A DNA stretch of 64,000 nucleotides from Streptomyces acidicola (GCF_009377235.1 NZ_VMNX01000002.1:1-64000); one strand, 5' to 3'; numbered from the stretch's first letter, positions 16,138 to 25,617 are shown. The notes: generated from the sequence alone by a model not told the origin. Numbers and translations: made by a program.

Positions 16138-16878
16138 ATGAAGTGGTACGAGGACGACTCCCTGTGGTCGGACTTCGCCCCCACGATGTTCTCCCCGGAG
16201 CGTGCGGAGTCCGTTGCCGACCTGGTGGCTACGTCACCGCTGCTCGACTTTCCGCCCGGCGCCCGCGTGCTCGACCTGTGCTGCGGTCCCGGTCTGTTCC
16301 TGATGCCGCTCGCCGGCCGGGGTTTCGACGTCACGGGCGTCGACCTCAGCGAGCCGATGCTGGACCGGGCGAGGAAGGCGTGCGAGGAAGCCGGAGCCGA
16401 TGTGCGGCTGGTGCGGGCGGACATGCTCACGTACACGGCCCCCGAGACGTTCGATGCCGTCCTCAACGTGTTCACGTCCTTCGGCTACTTCGACGACCCC
16501 GACGACAACCTCCGGGTCCTGCGCAACGCATGGGAGAGCCTCGCCCTCGGCGGACAGCTCCTCGTCGACGTCATGGGCAAGGAAGTCCTGGCCGGCTGGA
16601 TCGGGCGTCCCCAGGCCGTCGACCTGCCGGATGGTTCCTACGTGGTCCAGCGGGACGTCGTCTTCGACAGCTGGCGCAGGCTGCGGACCGACTGGACGCT
16701 GGTGCGGGGTACGTCGGCACGGACGGCGTCCCTGACGTCCTACCTGTACAGCGCAGCCGAACTGCATGACCTGTTCGTGGCCGCCGGCTTCGCGGACGTG
16801 GAGTGCTTCGGCGGCTTCGACGGTTCCGCGTACGACAACCACTCGCGACGGTTGATCGTCCGGGGCCGCAAGAAGTGA
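16138..16878 (+). CDS. Class I SAM-dependent methyltransferase
   Basis: A 246-residue cytoplasmic enzyme of the Rossmann-fold methyltransferase class. Motif I is VLDLCCGPG (about 43-51), motif II DVTGVDLS, then VRADML and FDAVLNVFTSFGYF (motif IV). The C-terminal part (RTASLTSYLYSAAELHDLF, AGFADVECFGGFDG) matches the small-molecule methyltransferase layout. The start has GGAGGAGGCGGAG just upstream; a longer frame to 15928 lacks a ribosome site. It leads a series of four plus-strand genes with a 161-base gap before the PLP enzyme. The substrate is unknown; methylation of an amino acid or peptide product is a reasonable inference from the neighbours. Confidence 0.88.
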   Translation: MKWYEDDSLWSDFAPTMFSPERAESVADLVATSPLLDFPPGARVLDLCCGPGLFLMPLAGRGFDVTGVDLSEPMLDRARKACEEAGADVRLVRADMLTYTAPETFDAVLNVFTSFGYFDDPDDNLRVLRNAWESLALGGQLLVDVMGKEVLAGWIGRPQAVDLPDGSYVVQRDVVFDSWRRLRTDWTLVRGTSARTASLTSYLYSAAELHDLFVAAGFADVECFGGFDGSAYDNHSRRLIVRGRKK

Positions 16879-17039
16879 CACGACCTGTGACGTTCCCCCG
16901 GAGCGTTCCCCGGCCGGGTGCCGCTCCGCGTGCTCCGCCCCGCCCCGGCACGGACGGCAGCCGTACGCGCACACACGCCTCTGCCGCCCGCTCGTGGCCA
17001 ACTGCTAGGCACCCCGCAGCCCTGGAGGACCGGTACGAC

Positions 17040-18266
17040 ATGTCACCGCACCACCACGAGAACCAAGACCTCACCCGCGACCTCGCAGCAGCAGCCCGCC
17101 CGTCGCAACGCGGCCCGCGGAGCCTGCCAGGAGGAGCGCGCACGGCGACCGCCGCTTTACCCCCGCTGTCCTCGGTCATGGGCGCACCGGTCGCATCCGT
17201 TCACGAGCACATCACCGATGCCTTGAAGACGCCGGACCTGGTCCGGCTCGGCGGCAACGTCGTGCTCGCCCGCTTCGAGACGATGAAGGTCTACGCGGCG
17301 CTCGGCGCTGTCCGCACGCTGCTGCGCAGCGGACGCGTCGTCCCGGGGCAGACGCTCATCGACAGTTCGAGTGGCATCTACGCCCTGGCGCTGGCCATGG
17401 CCTGCCACCGCTACGGTCTGCGGTGCCACATCGTGGCGTCCACGACGGTCGACGCGGTCATGCGGGCCCAACTGGAGGTCCTGGGCGCGACGGTCGACCA
17501 GATGCCTCCGTCGCAGAACCTCAGGCTCGACCAGGAGCGCCGCGTCCGCCGCGTCCGCGAACTGCTGGCCGACCGCCCCGACTTCCACTGGATGCGGCAA
17601 TACCACGACTCCGTCCACTACGCCGGCTACCGGGAGTTCGCCGACCTCGTCACCGGGACACTGCCCGACACGCCCCTGACCGTCGTCGGCGCGGTCGGTA
17701 CGGGGGCGTCCACCGGCGGGTTGGTGCAGGCCCTGCGTGAGACGGGACGCGGGGTGCGTCTGGTGGGGATTCAGCCGTTCGGCAGCGTCACCTTCGGCAG
17801 CGAGCACTTCAGCGACCCGGAGGCGATCATCGCGGGAATCGGGAGCTCCATACCCTTCGAGAACGTCCGGCACGAGCTGTACGACACCGTGCACTGGGTG
17901 GACTTCCGGCACGCGATGGCCGGCGCGGTCGGCCTCATGCAGGAGCACGCGATCTTCGCGGGGCTGTCAACCGGAGCCGCACATCTGGTCGCCTCCTGGG
18001 AGGCCGACCGCGATCCCGAACGTCTCCACCTCGTCCTGGGCGCGGACACCGGCCACCGCTACGCCGAACGGGTCTTCGCCCGGCACACCGAGGCACAGGA
18101 CATGCGCACCCTCCGGCCCCGGCCCATCCAGGCGCTCGACGACTTGCGTCCGCCCTGGTCGGTGATGGAGTGGGGGCGGCGTCCCGATCCGGCGACCGTA
18201 CGGCCCGACCGCCGCCCCGACACGGACACTGCAGAACCCGTCTCGTCCGTGGAGGTGACGCCGTGA
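17040..18266 (+). CDS. PLP-dependent fold-type II enzyme (cysteine synthase-like)
   Basis: A 408-residue member of the tryptophan-synthase-beta/cysteine-synthase superfamily. The probable Schiff-base lysine is Lys83 in RFETMKVYAALG, which replaces the usual S-x-K-D-R. SSSGIYALALA at about 109-119 stands where canonical enzymes have SSGNTG. The phosphate loop is VGTGASTGG. These departures suggest a specialised beta-replacement or beta-elimination, for example building an unusual amino acid, rather than housekeeping cysteine synthesis. ATG 17040 follows a GGAGG at 11 bases; the first 40 residues are low-complexity. Its stop overlaps the next gene's GTG (GTGA), so the ligase is translationally coupled. 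Confidence 0.82.
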   Translation: MSPHHHENQDLTRDLAAAARPSQRGPRSLPGGARTATAALPPLSSVMGAPVASVHEHITDALKTPDLVRLGGNVVLARFETMKVYAALGAVRTLLRSGRVVPGQTLIDSSSGIYALALAMACHRYGLRCHIVASTTVDAVMRAQLEVLGATVDQMPPSQNLRLDQERRVRRVRELLADRPDFHWMRQYHDSVHYAGYREFADLVTGTLPDTPLTVVGAVGTGASTGGLVQALRETGRGVRLVGIQPFGSVTFGSEHFSDPEAIIAGIGSSIPFENVRHELYDTVHWVDFRHAMAGAVGLMQEHAIFAGLSTGAAHLVASWEADRDPERLHLVLGADTGHRYAERVFARHTEAQDMRTLRPRPIQALDDLRPPWSVMEWGRRPDPATVRPDRRPDTDTAEPVSSVEVTP

Positions 18267-19486
18267 CCATCGCGGCACTGGAATCCCTGTCCTTCGGTCT
18301 GGGCCACATGGCCGCGGCGGCCGCGGAAACCGGCCACGAGCTCTGCCTGCTCACCGCGGACCGGTCCGTGTACCGGCACGAACTCGACACCCTGCCGGAC
18401 CGCGCGCTGACCGTCATCGATGTCGACACCTTCGACGAGTCGGCGACCCGGCGCGCGCTGGCCGCCCTGCCCGACCTGGTCGGCCTGCTCAACATCACCG
18501 ACACCTGGAGCGTGCCTGCCGCCGACCTCGCGGCCGAGTTCGGGCTCCCCGGCCCGGCCCCGGCCGCCGTACGGCTCCTGCGCGACAAGTACCTGGTGCG
18601 CGAGTTCCTGCACCGCCGCGGACTGAGCCGGAGCGCCGCCGTGCGCGTCAAGGCGAGCCCGGACAGCGTCGAAGAGGTGCGCCGTGCCGTCGGCCTGCCT
18701 GCGGTGCTGAAGGACTCCTCGGGTACCTCCTCGCGCAACGTGTGGATATCCCACGACGAGGAAGCACTGCGCCGCGCTCTCGACGAAGCCGGCCGCCGAC
18801 AGTTCATGGGAGACCTGTTCGCCGAGGCGTTCCTGGCCGGGCCGCTCTACAGCGCGGAGACACTCAGCTGGGACGGCGCCACGCGCCTGCTCGGCGTCCT
18901 CAGCCGGCAGACATCCCGGCAGCCCGCGGTACGGGAGGAAGCCGCCGCCTTCCCCGTCGCGCTGCCGCAGGCCGAGTTCAGCGACATCGAGCGATGGGTC
19001 GGGGAGGTCCTGCACCTGACGGGCCATCACAGCGGCTTCGCCCACGTGGAGTTCATCCTCACCGCCCAAGGCCCGGAGCTGGTCGAGATCAACCGCAGGA
19101 TCGGTGGAGCCCTGGTGGGGGAGGTCCTGTGCCGCTCGCTGGGCACGAACGTGTACAGCGCCATGATGGAGGAGGCACTGGGCCGCAGACCGCGCCTCAT
19201 GGACGCACCGCTCGACCGCGACGGCCCCGCGCACGCCTTCGTCCTCGTCTACGCGGACCGTCCGGGTGTCCTCAAGGGCTGGCACGGGCTCGACGAGTTG
19301 GCGGCCTTCCCCGGCAACGTGCGCTGGTACCCGACCAGAGCACCGGGAGACGCCATGCCGCAGGTGGGGGACCAGCGCGGTTGCACCGGCATCGTGCTGG
19401 CCGAGGCCACCACGGCGGAGCTGGCGCAGCACCGGGCGTGGAGCGCGGCCACCCGCGTGTGCCCCGTCGTCGTCAGTGGCCCGTAA
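18263..19486 (+). CDS. ATP-grasp ligase (L-amino-acid ligase type)
   Basis: A 407-residue ATP-grasp enzyme, likely forming an amide through an acyl-phosphate. Residues 1-100 are a pre-ATP-grasp domain. The ATP-binding Lys is in VLKDSSGTSSRNVWIS (about 150-165), an adenine-contact strand is DLFAEAFLAGPLYSAE, and the Mg-binding motif is ELVEINRRIGGAL (Glu-x-Asn-x-Arg). GTG 18263 has GGAGG eight bases upstream and shares GTGA with the PLP gene. The pairing with a PLP enzyme and an exporter resembles known dipeptide or modified-amino-acid antibiotic loci. The substrate amino acids cannot be read from the sequence. Confidence 0.87.
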   Translation: MTIAALESLSFGLGHMAAAAAETGHELCLLTADRSVYRHELDTLPDRALTVIDVDTFDESATRRALAALPDLVGLLNITDTWSVPAADLAAEFGLPGPAPAAVRLLRDKYLVREFLHRRGLSRSAAVRVKASPDSVEEVRRAVGLPAVLKDSSGTSSRNVWISHDEEALRRALDEAGRRQFMGDLFAEAFLAGPLYSAETLSWDGATRLLGVLSRQTSRQPAVREEAAAFPVALPQAEFSDIERWVGEVLHLTGHHSGFAHVEFILTAQGPELVEINRRIGGALVGEVLCRSLGTNVYSAMMEEALGRRPRLMDAPLDRDGPAHAFVLVYADRPGVLKGWHGLDELAAFPGNVRWYPTRAPGDAMPQVGDQRGCTGIVLAEATTAELAQHRAWSAATRVCPVVVSGP

Positions 19487-20732
19487 GCCCCTGCCGGGCG
19501 GCCGGCGGGTCACGGCTCCGCAGGCGTTCCTGCTGGCTGCCTCGTTCCTGATCACCTTGGGCAGCTTCGCCGTCCTGCCGTACATGTCGGTGCTGCTGCA
19601 CCAGCGGCTCGGGCTGGGCCTTGGCACGGTCGGCATCGTGCTGGCCGTCGCCTCGCTGGTGCAGTTCTCCGGCGGCGTGTTCGCCGGCGCGCTGGCCGAG
19701 CGGATCGGCCTGCGGGCCACCATGCTGACGGCGCTGGCCGTGCGGACGGCGGGGTTCGCGGCGTTCGTGCCGGGCATGGGCAGCCCCGTGCTCGCGGTCG
19801 GCGCCCTGTTCCTGGTCTCCTGCGGGGCGGCCCTGTATCTCCCGGCGAACAAGGCGTACTTGGTGGAGGGCGCCGACGACGCCGACCGCCCACGGCTGCT
19901 GTCGGCGAGCGGGTCGGCCTTCAACGCGGGCATCGCCCTCGGCCCACCGGCCGCGGCACCCTTCGTCCTGGGCTCGCCCACCGTGCTCTTCTCCTGCGTC
20001 ACCGTGCTGTTCGCGCTCGTCGGTGTCGGCCACGCACTGCTGCCACCGCCGGCCGCGCACCCGGCGGCCGACGCGGCGCGGGCGGCCACCGGCAACGCCG
20101 CCCGGCCCCGGCGTCCTGACGACGGCCCGCCGCCGTTCGCCGTGACCGTGCTGAGCGTGTACGTCTTCATGTTCTTCCAGCACTACCTGGCTCTGTACGC
20201 CGTCCCGCGCACCTCGGCGAGCTACTACGGCGCGGTGCTGACGGGCTACGCCTGCCTCCTGGTCATCACGCAGCCGCTGCTGTCACGGTGGATCGCCGCA
20301 CTCACCTACGCGGACGCCATGAAGGTGGGCTTCGGGAGCATGGCGGCCGGGACCGCGGTGATCGCATACGGCGGGTACGCGGGAATCGGCGCGGGAGCCG
20401 CTCTGATGTGCCTGGGCGAGATCGTGCTCTTCCTGAAGAACGACCTGGAGGCCTTGGCCCGATCACGCGCGGCTCCGGCCGCCGTGTTCGGCCGGCAGCG
20501 GCTGGCGGCCGGCCTCGGCGCGTTCGGCAGTGGAGCGGTCGGCGGCCAGGTGTACGCGGGGGCGGAAGTCATGGGCTCGGCGAGGGGGTTCTGGCTCGCC
20601 GTGTGCCTCCAGGCCCTGGTTCTCCCGGTCCTGCTGACGGCCGCGGTGCGCCGCGGCCGCATCGGCGTCTTCGCCCACAAACCTGGCGCCACACGGGCGC
20701 CGAAGGAGCAGAAGCGGCCGTCGAGAGGGTGA
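19476..20732 (+). CDS. MFS transporter, probable exporter of the ligase product
   Basis: A 418-residue major facilitator protein with about 12 hydrophobic segments. The MFS loop 2-3 motif is recognisable (GALAERIGLRATMLTALAVR). A hydrophilic Ala/Pro-rich central loop lies at about 190-215. The start is GTG 19476, overlapping the ATP-grasp stop by 11 bases; no strong ribosome site is visible, so it probably depends on upstream translation. Position at the end of the ligase operon suggests export and self-resistance. The basic tail (KPGATRAPKEQKRPSRG) is cytoplasmic. Confidence 0.87.
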   Translation: MARKPLPGGRRVTAPQAFLLAASFLITLGSFAVLPYMSVLLHQRLGLGLGTVGIVLAVASLVQFSGGVFAGALAERIGLRATMLTALAVRTAGFAAFVPGMGSPVLAVGALFLVSCGAALYLPANKAYLVEGADDADRPRLLSASGSAFNAGIALGPPAAAPFVLGSPTVLFSCVTVLFALVGVGHALLPPPAAHPAADAARAATGNAARPRRPDDGPPPFAVTVLSVYVFMFFQHYLALYAVPRTSASYYGAVLTGYACLLVITQPLLSRWIAALTYADAMKVGFGSMAAGTAVIAYGGYAGIGAGAALMCLGEIVLFLKNDLEALARSRAAPAAVFGRQRLAAGLGAFGSGAVGGQVYAGAEVMGSARGFWLAVCLQALVLPVLLTAAVRRGRIGVFAHKPGATRAPKEQKRPSRG

Positions 20733-20904
20733 GAGACAAGACCACTACAGGTGTGACCCACGCCACAACATGCCGGTGGGAACTTCCGCGTCCCCCTCTC
20801 CGACCCATGCAACAGCGCGACTGCGCACACCCGTGCTCGGAAAGCCGGAAAGCCGGAGAGCCGACGCACCCGTTCACCAGCCCAAGCGACTGAAAGGCCG
20901 CACG

Positions 20905-21882
20905 ATGACGTCATTACCAGCGCAACCCGCCTCCGAACCGGCCGACGCCCCCGCCGACACCGGTGACCGACAGCAACGGCGCCCCACTCTGCGATCCGAC
21001 CTGCGCGTCTCCCTACCCGACGGCCTCATCGCGCTGGTCGTGACCGCCGCCGTCTTCGCTCTCCTCTACGCCCGCATCCGCGCCGAGACCTCCTCGACCG
21101 TCTCCGTCATGCCGTTCATGGCCGACGAGGGCGAGTTCTGGATGTACTTCCTCAGCCAGGCGTTCGGCTGGTCCGCCCTGCTGTGGGCCTGGATCACCGT
21201 CGTCCTCGGACTCCTCCTCTCCGGCTCCCGCCCTTCGTGGTTGCGGCTGCCCGGCCAGCGCCTCGAACGCCTTCACCGCACCACCAGCCTCAACACCATC
21301 GCCCTCATCGCCGCGCACGCACTGCTGTTCGCCGGTCAACTGGTGCGCTCCGACACCGCACGCTGGTACTCCGCGATCGGCACGGCCTTCGTGGAGACCT
21401 TCGTCCCCGGCGGCTACGACTCGGGCACCGGCCAGCTGGCCATCCCCCTCGGGCAGGCCGCCCTCTATCTGGCCATCCCCCTGGGCCTGCTCTTCTACGT
21501 CAGGCACCGCATCGGCCCCAGAACCTGGCGCGTCCTGCACCGCTTCGTCATCGCCGTGTACATCCTGAGCGTCTGGCACACCCTCCTCTACGGCACGAAC
21601 GTCTGGTACGACGGCTGGTTCCGCACCGCGATCTGGCTGCTCCAACTCCCCATCGCCGCACTCCTCCTACTACGTCTGCTGCAGCCGGCCCGGCGCTCGG
21701 AGAAACTGCGCGGCCCTCGCACCCACACCGGCTCGCCGGCGGGGTGGGCCCTGCGCCTGGGGGGCCGCATCGCCGTGGCCGGCACGATCGCCGCCCTGCT
21801 CGCTGCGGTCATCAGCGGAAACGACGGCGGCCGCACCATGCCGCCCGAGGACACCTCGTCCAGCCACAACGATCACGGCTGA
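20905..21882 (+). CDS. Ferric-reductase-like haem-binding transmembrane protein
   Basis: A 325-residue membrane protein with about six central helices. Paired histidines lie in helix positions expected for haem coordination: RLHRTTSLNTIALIAAHALL and VLHRFVIAVYILSVWHTLLY. This fits the ferric reductase-like/cytochrome b561-type fold; there is no NAD or FAD domain, so electrons would come from a partner. A last helix lies at about 288-306. The start has GAAAGG upstream. It is 172 bases after the MFS gene on the same strand and may be a separate unit. Its role could be membrane electron transfer; a link to the ligase cluster is unproven. Confidence 0.8.
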   Translation: MTSLPAQPASEPADAPADTGDRQQRRPTLRSDLRVSLPDGLIALVVTAAVFALLYARIRAETSSTVSVMPFMADEGEFWMYFLSQAFGWSALLWAWITVVLGLLLSGSRPSWLRLPGQRLERLHRTTSLNTIALIAAHALLFAGQLVRSDTARWYSAIGTAFVETFVPGGYDSGTGQLAIPLGQAALYLAIPLGLLFYVRHRIGPRTWRVLHRFVIAVYILSVWHTLLYGTNVWYDGWFRTAIWLLQLPIAALLLLRLLQPARRSEKLRGPRTHTGSPAGWALRLGGRIAVAGTIAALLAAVISGNDGGRTMPPEDTSSSHNDHG

Positions 21883-21967
21883 CTCCCCCACGCCCGCGGG
21901 GCATGGATCACCTCCCGCACAGTGTCCTCGTCGGCTTGAACCGGCTGTGCGGGCTGCCACGGGGGCG

Positions 21968-21989
21968 GCCCCCGGGAGAGGCCGGGGGC
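21968..21989 (+). terminator. Hairpin downstream of the ferric-reductase-like gene
   Basis: GCCCCCGG at 21968-21975 pairs with CCGGGGGC at 21982-21989 across a six-base loop. It is 85 bases after the stop codon and has no T-run, so the terminator call is moderate. Confidence 0.4.
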
Positions 21990-22148
21990 GCCTCCAAGGA
22001 GTAGCGGTCATGCCTGCGCGTACTCCCTGTGAGGTACGCGTACGACCGCTGGCCATACGACGCCCCGGACCCCCTCGTGCGGCCATCCTCGAAGCGGCAA
22101 CGGAACCCCCTTCCGGCTACTCGGCCGCTATGCGAGGAGAAGAGCGCG

Positions 22149-22277
22149 ATGCAGACCTTGGCGCACTGGGACGGCGGCGGGCCCGGCCCGTGGATCCTGT
22201 TCGTTCCCCTCATCCGGGCGGCCGGGTCCGTCCTGGAGGAACCGTTCGGCCGTACGGACAAGGAGGGTGCGCTGTGA
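22149..22277 (+). pseudogene. SHOCT-type small membrane protein with internal deletion
   Basis: A 42-codon frame after GAGGAGAAG. It begins MQTLAHWDGGGPGPWILF, the usual start of small actinobacterial membrane proteins with a C-terminal SHOCT domain. It then jumps to VLEEPFGRTDKEGAL, which looks like the last residues of that same family. The helix and the SHOCT core that should lie between are missing, and the frame is kept. The stop overlaps the ABC ATPase start (GTGA), so the short product may still serve translational coupling. Family identification is from memory. Confidence 0.55.
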
Positions 22278-23044
22278 CCGTCGTGACCACCCCCGGTGGC
22301 TCCGCCACCGGTCTGCGCATGGCCGCCCGGGTCGAGCACGCCGTGAAGGTGTACGGCAGCGGCGACACCGAAGTCAGGGCCCTGGACGGGGTGAGCGTCG
22401 GCTTCCAGGCCGGCCGCTTCACCGCGATCATGGGGCCATCGGGGTCCGGCAAGTCCACTCTCATGCACTGCGCGGCAGGCCTCGACACGCTCACCTCCGG
22501 CTCCGCCCACATCGGCGACTCCGAGCTGAGCGGCCTCGACGACCGCCGCCTCACGCTGCTGCGCCGCGACCGCGTCGGCTTCGTCTTCCAGGCGTTCAAC
22601 CTGGTCCCGACGCTGACCGTGGCGGAGAACATCACGCTCCCCCTCGACCTGGCGGGCTGTACTGCGGACCGGGAGTGGGTCGACACCCTCATCGAAACCG
22701 TCGGTCTGCGGGACCGTCTGCGCCACCGCCCGGCCCAGCTCTCCGGGGGACAGCAGCAACGCGTTGCCGTGGCACGGGCGTTCGCCGGGCGGCCCGATGT
22801 CGTCTTCGCGGACGAGCCCACCGGAAACCTCGACTCGCGTTCCGGCGAGGAGGTACTGAACCTCCTCGGTCGGGCGGTGCGCCAGATGGACCGTACGGTC
22901 GTCATGGTGACCCACGACCCGGTCGCGGCGGCCCACGCCGACGAGGTCGTCTTCCTCGCCGACGGGCGGCTGGTGGACCGCATGGAGTCCCCGACCGCCG
23001 AGGCCGTCCTCGACCGCATGAAGGCCTTCGAGGTGAGGTCGTGA
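22274..23044 (+). CDS. ABC transporter ATPase (MacB/LolD type)
   Basis: A 256-residue ATPase. Walker A is GPSGSGKST (about 52-60), Q-loop VFQAFNLVPTLT, signature LSGGQQQR, Walker B VVFADEPTGNLD and H-loop VMVTHDP. The QAFNLVPTLTVAENI pattern is that of exporters paired with FtsX-like permeases. GTG 22274 has AAGGAGG seven bases upstream. It overlaps the permease start (GTGA), forming a clear two-gene transporter. Substrates for this family include lipoproteins, antimicrobial peptides and lipids; nothing here decides between them. Confidence 0.93.
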   Translation: MTVVTTPGGSATGLRMAARVEHAVKVYGSGDTEVRALDGVSVGFQAGRFTAIMGPSGSGKSTLMHCAAGLDTLTSGSAHIGDSELSGLDDRRLTLLRRDRVGFVFQAFNLVPTLTVAENITLPLDLAGCTADREWVDTLIETVGLRDRLRHRPAQLSGGQQQRVAVARAFAGRPDVVFADEPTGNLDSRSGEEVLNLLGRAVRQMDRTVVMVTHDPVAAAHADEVVFLADGRLVDRMESPTAEAVLDRMKAFEVRS

Positions 23045-25602
23045 ACGCGTCCCTGCGCCTCAGCCTGTCCTCCCTGCGCGCGCACAGGAGGCGCTTCGCC
23101 GGCACGTTCATCTCGGTGTTCCTGGGCGTCGCCTTCCTCGCCGGCACCCTTGTCATGGGTGACACGCTGCGCGCGAGTTTCAGCAACCTGTTCGGCGACG
23201 CCACCGCCGGCACCGACGCGGTCGTCCGCAGCGCCGACACCATCACCACCCCCGGCGAGAGCCAAGGCGTGAGGCAGCCCGTCGACGTCTCGCTGGTCAA
23301 GAGCGTCGAGCGGGTGCCCCAGGTGGCCGCCGCCGAACCCGACATCCAGGGCCGGGGCCAGCTGGTCGGTGCCGACGGCACACCGATCGGCGGCCAGGGC
23401 CCGCCCACCACCGCGGGCAACTGGCTCCGGGACACGCGGCTCAACCCCTACCGGCTCGCCGAAGGACGGGCTCCGGCCCGCAGCGGCGAGGTCGTCGTGA
23501 ACAAGGGCGCCGCCGAGAAGGGCGGCCTGAAGGTCGGTGACACCACGACCCTGCGCACTCCCGACCCCGTCAAGGTCACGATCGTCGGCCTTGCCACCTT
23601 CGGCGGCGCGGACGGTATGGGCCAGGCGACCTACACCGGCATGACCCGGGCCGACGCCGAGGAATACCTCACCGCACGGCCCGGCGAGGCGGCGAACATC
23701 AAGGTACGTGCCGAGGACGGCGTCAGCCAGCGGCAGCTGGTCGACGCGCTGACACCCGTGCTGCCCAAGGGCATGGAGGCCATCACCGGACAGGAGTCGG
23801 CGCAGGAGAACAACGAGACGATCTCCGGCCAGTTCCTCACCCTCTTCACCAACTTCCTGCTGGTCTTCTCCGGCGTCGCGCTCCTCGTCGCGACCTTCTC
23901 CATCTACAACACGTTCGCGATCGTCGTCGCCCAACGCACCCGCGAGAACGCCCTGCTGCGGGCCCTGGGCGCCGCGCGCGGCCAGGTCACCGCCGCCACC
24001 CTCGTCGAGGCGACCGCCGTCGCCCTCACCGCCTCTGCGCTCGGCCTCGGCGGCGGCATCGGGATCGCGGCCGGGCTGCAGGCGCTCTTCCCGGCCGTCG
24101 GATTCCCCTTCCCTGAGGGCGAGTTGGTGGTCAAGGGCACATCGCTGCTGCTTCCACTCGCGGTCGGCGTCGTCGTCTGCCTGGGTTCCGCACTGCTGCC
24201 CGCGGCGCGGGCCGGGCGCACCGCGCCGCTGGCCGCGCTGCGTGAGACGGCCGTCGACCAGTCGGGTACGTCCCGGTCACGTGCCGTCGTGGGCGGCGGG
24301 CTCGGCGTGCTGGCCGCCGCGAGCACACTGACGGGCGTATGGGTCACCCCGTCCCTGTGGCTCGCCGGTCTCGGTGCGCTGTTCGCCCTCGCCGCCTTCG
24401 TCGTGCTCGGCCCGGTGGCCTCACGGGCGGCGGTCCGGGCCCTCGGCGCACCACTCGACCGGCTCCGCGGCATCACCGGCGGCCTCGCCCGCCGCAACGC
24501 GCTGCGCAGCCCCCGGCGGACCGCGGCCACCGCGAGCGCACTGATGATCGGGGTCACGGTCGTCTCCCTCTTCACGGTTTTCGCCGCATCGCTGAAGACC
24601 ACCATGGACCAGACCGTCTCGCGGTCCTTCGCGGGTGACATCGCCGTCAGCGCGCCTTCGTTCGGCGCGGGCGGCAGCGGACTCAGCCCCAAGCTCGCCC
24701 CCGCGATCGCCGAGCAGCCCGGGGTGCGCTACGCCGTCGGCCTGGGCAGCGGCGTCGCCGACGTCAACGGCGGAGGACGGGCGCTCACCATCACCGACCC
24801 TGCCACCCTCGGCAAGGTCCTCGACCTGGGCCCGGTCGACGGCACGCTCCAGCACCTCGGCACCGACGGCATCGCCGTCAGCCGCAAGGCCGCCGACCAG
24901 CAGCACCTCACCGTCGGCTCCACCGCCCGGCTCGCCTTCACCGACGGCACCAAGCCGTCCTTCACCGTCCGCGCGGTCTACGACCAGTCGGAACTCGTGG
25001 GCAACTACGTCATCACCCGTTCCGCCTGGGCGCCGCACCGCACCCAGGACTCCGACACCCTCGTCGCCGTCACCTTCGACCCCGGAGTGAGCGCGGCCGA
25101 AGGCAAGGCCACGGTGGAGCGGGTCGCCGCCCAGTACGGCAAGCCATCGGTGCAGACCCGCTCCGAGTACGCCGAGTCGTCGGCGAGCGGCATCGACATG
25201 ATGCTCACCCTCGTCTACGCGCTGCTCGCGCTCGCGGTGTTCATCGCCCTGCTCGGCATCGCCAACACCCTTACGCTCGCCCTGCACGAACGCACCCGTG
25301 AACTCGGCCTGTTGCGGGCCGTCGGCCAGACCAGGCCCCAGTTGAGGGCGATGGTCCGCTGGGAGTCGGTCCTGGTCGCCGCCTTCGGCACCGCGGGTGG
25401 CCTGCTGCTCGGCGCCTTCCTGGGCTGGGTACTCGTCCGCGCCGCCGGCGGAGCCTCCGACACCGGGTTCACCTTCACGCTTCCCCCCGTCAACCTCGCA
25501 GCGGTCGCCCTGGTCGGCCTCGCGGCCGGTGCCCTGGCAGGACTGCGCCCGGCCCGGCGCGCGGCACGCCTGAACGTCCTCCGCGCCATAGCCATGGAGT
25601 GA
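23041..25602 (+). CDS. FtsX-like ABC transporter permease
   Basis: An 853-residue permease starting at GTG 23041. It has the double FtsX layout: TM near 20-40, a periplasmic-side MacB-like domain (about 50-260), three helices (about 262-390), a TM pair (about 420-470), a second extracellular domain (about 500-720) and a final three-helix FtsX block (about 725-850). Signature strings are RTRENALLRALGAARGQV and RTRELGLLRAVGQTRPQL. Works with the overlapping upstream ATPase to move a substrate out of or across the membrane by mechanical coupling. A very strong hairpin ends the unit. Confidence 0.92.
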   Translation: MNASLRLSLSSLRAHRRRFAGTFISVFLGVAFLAGTLVMGDTLRASFSNLFGDATAGTDAVVRSADTITTPGESQGVRQPVDVSLVKSVERVPQVAAAEPDIQGRGQLVGADGTPIGGQGPPTTAGNWLRDTRLNPYRLAEGRAPARSGEVVVNKGAAEKGGLKVGDTTTLRTPDPVKVTIVGLATFGGADGMGQATYTGMTRADAEEYLTARPGEAANIKVRAEDGVSQRQLVDALTPVLPKGMEAITGQESAQENNETISGQFLTLFTNFLLVFSGVALLVATFSIYNTFAIVVAQRTRENALLRALGAARGQVTAATLVEATAVALTASALGLGGGIGIAAGLQALFPAVGFPFPEGELVVKGTSLLLPLAVGVVVCLGSALLPAARAGRTAPLAALRETAVDQSGTSRSRAVVGGGLGVLAAASTLTGVWVTPSLWLAGLGALFALAAFVVLGPVASRAAVRALGAPLDRLRGITGGLARRNALRSPRRTAATASALMIGVTVVSLFTVFAASLKTTMDQTVSRSFAGDIAVSAPSFGAGGSGLSPKLAPAIAEQPGVRYAVGLGSGVADVNGGGRALTITDPATLGKVLDLGPVDGTLQHLGTDGIAVSRKAADQQHLTVGSTARLAFTDGTKPSFTVRAVYDQSELVGNYVITRSAWAPHRTQDSDTLVAVTFDPGVSAAEGKATVERVAAQYGKPSVQTRSEYAESSASGIDMMLTLVYALLALAVFIALLGIANTLTLALHERTRELGLLRAVGQTRPQLRAMVRWESVLVAAFGTAGGLLLGAFLGWVLVRAAGGASDTGFTFTLPPVNLAAVALVGLAAGALAGLRPARRAARLNVLRAIAME

Positions 25603-25617
25603 CAGCGGGACGCGCTT

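Noticed and set aside
24421..25287. Minus-strand frame with regular Gly/Glu/Val composition inside the permease gene
   Set aside because: Antisense shadow of an FtsX permease with full domain support.
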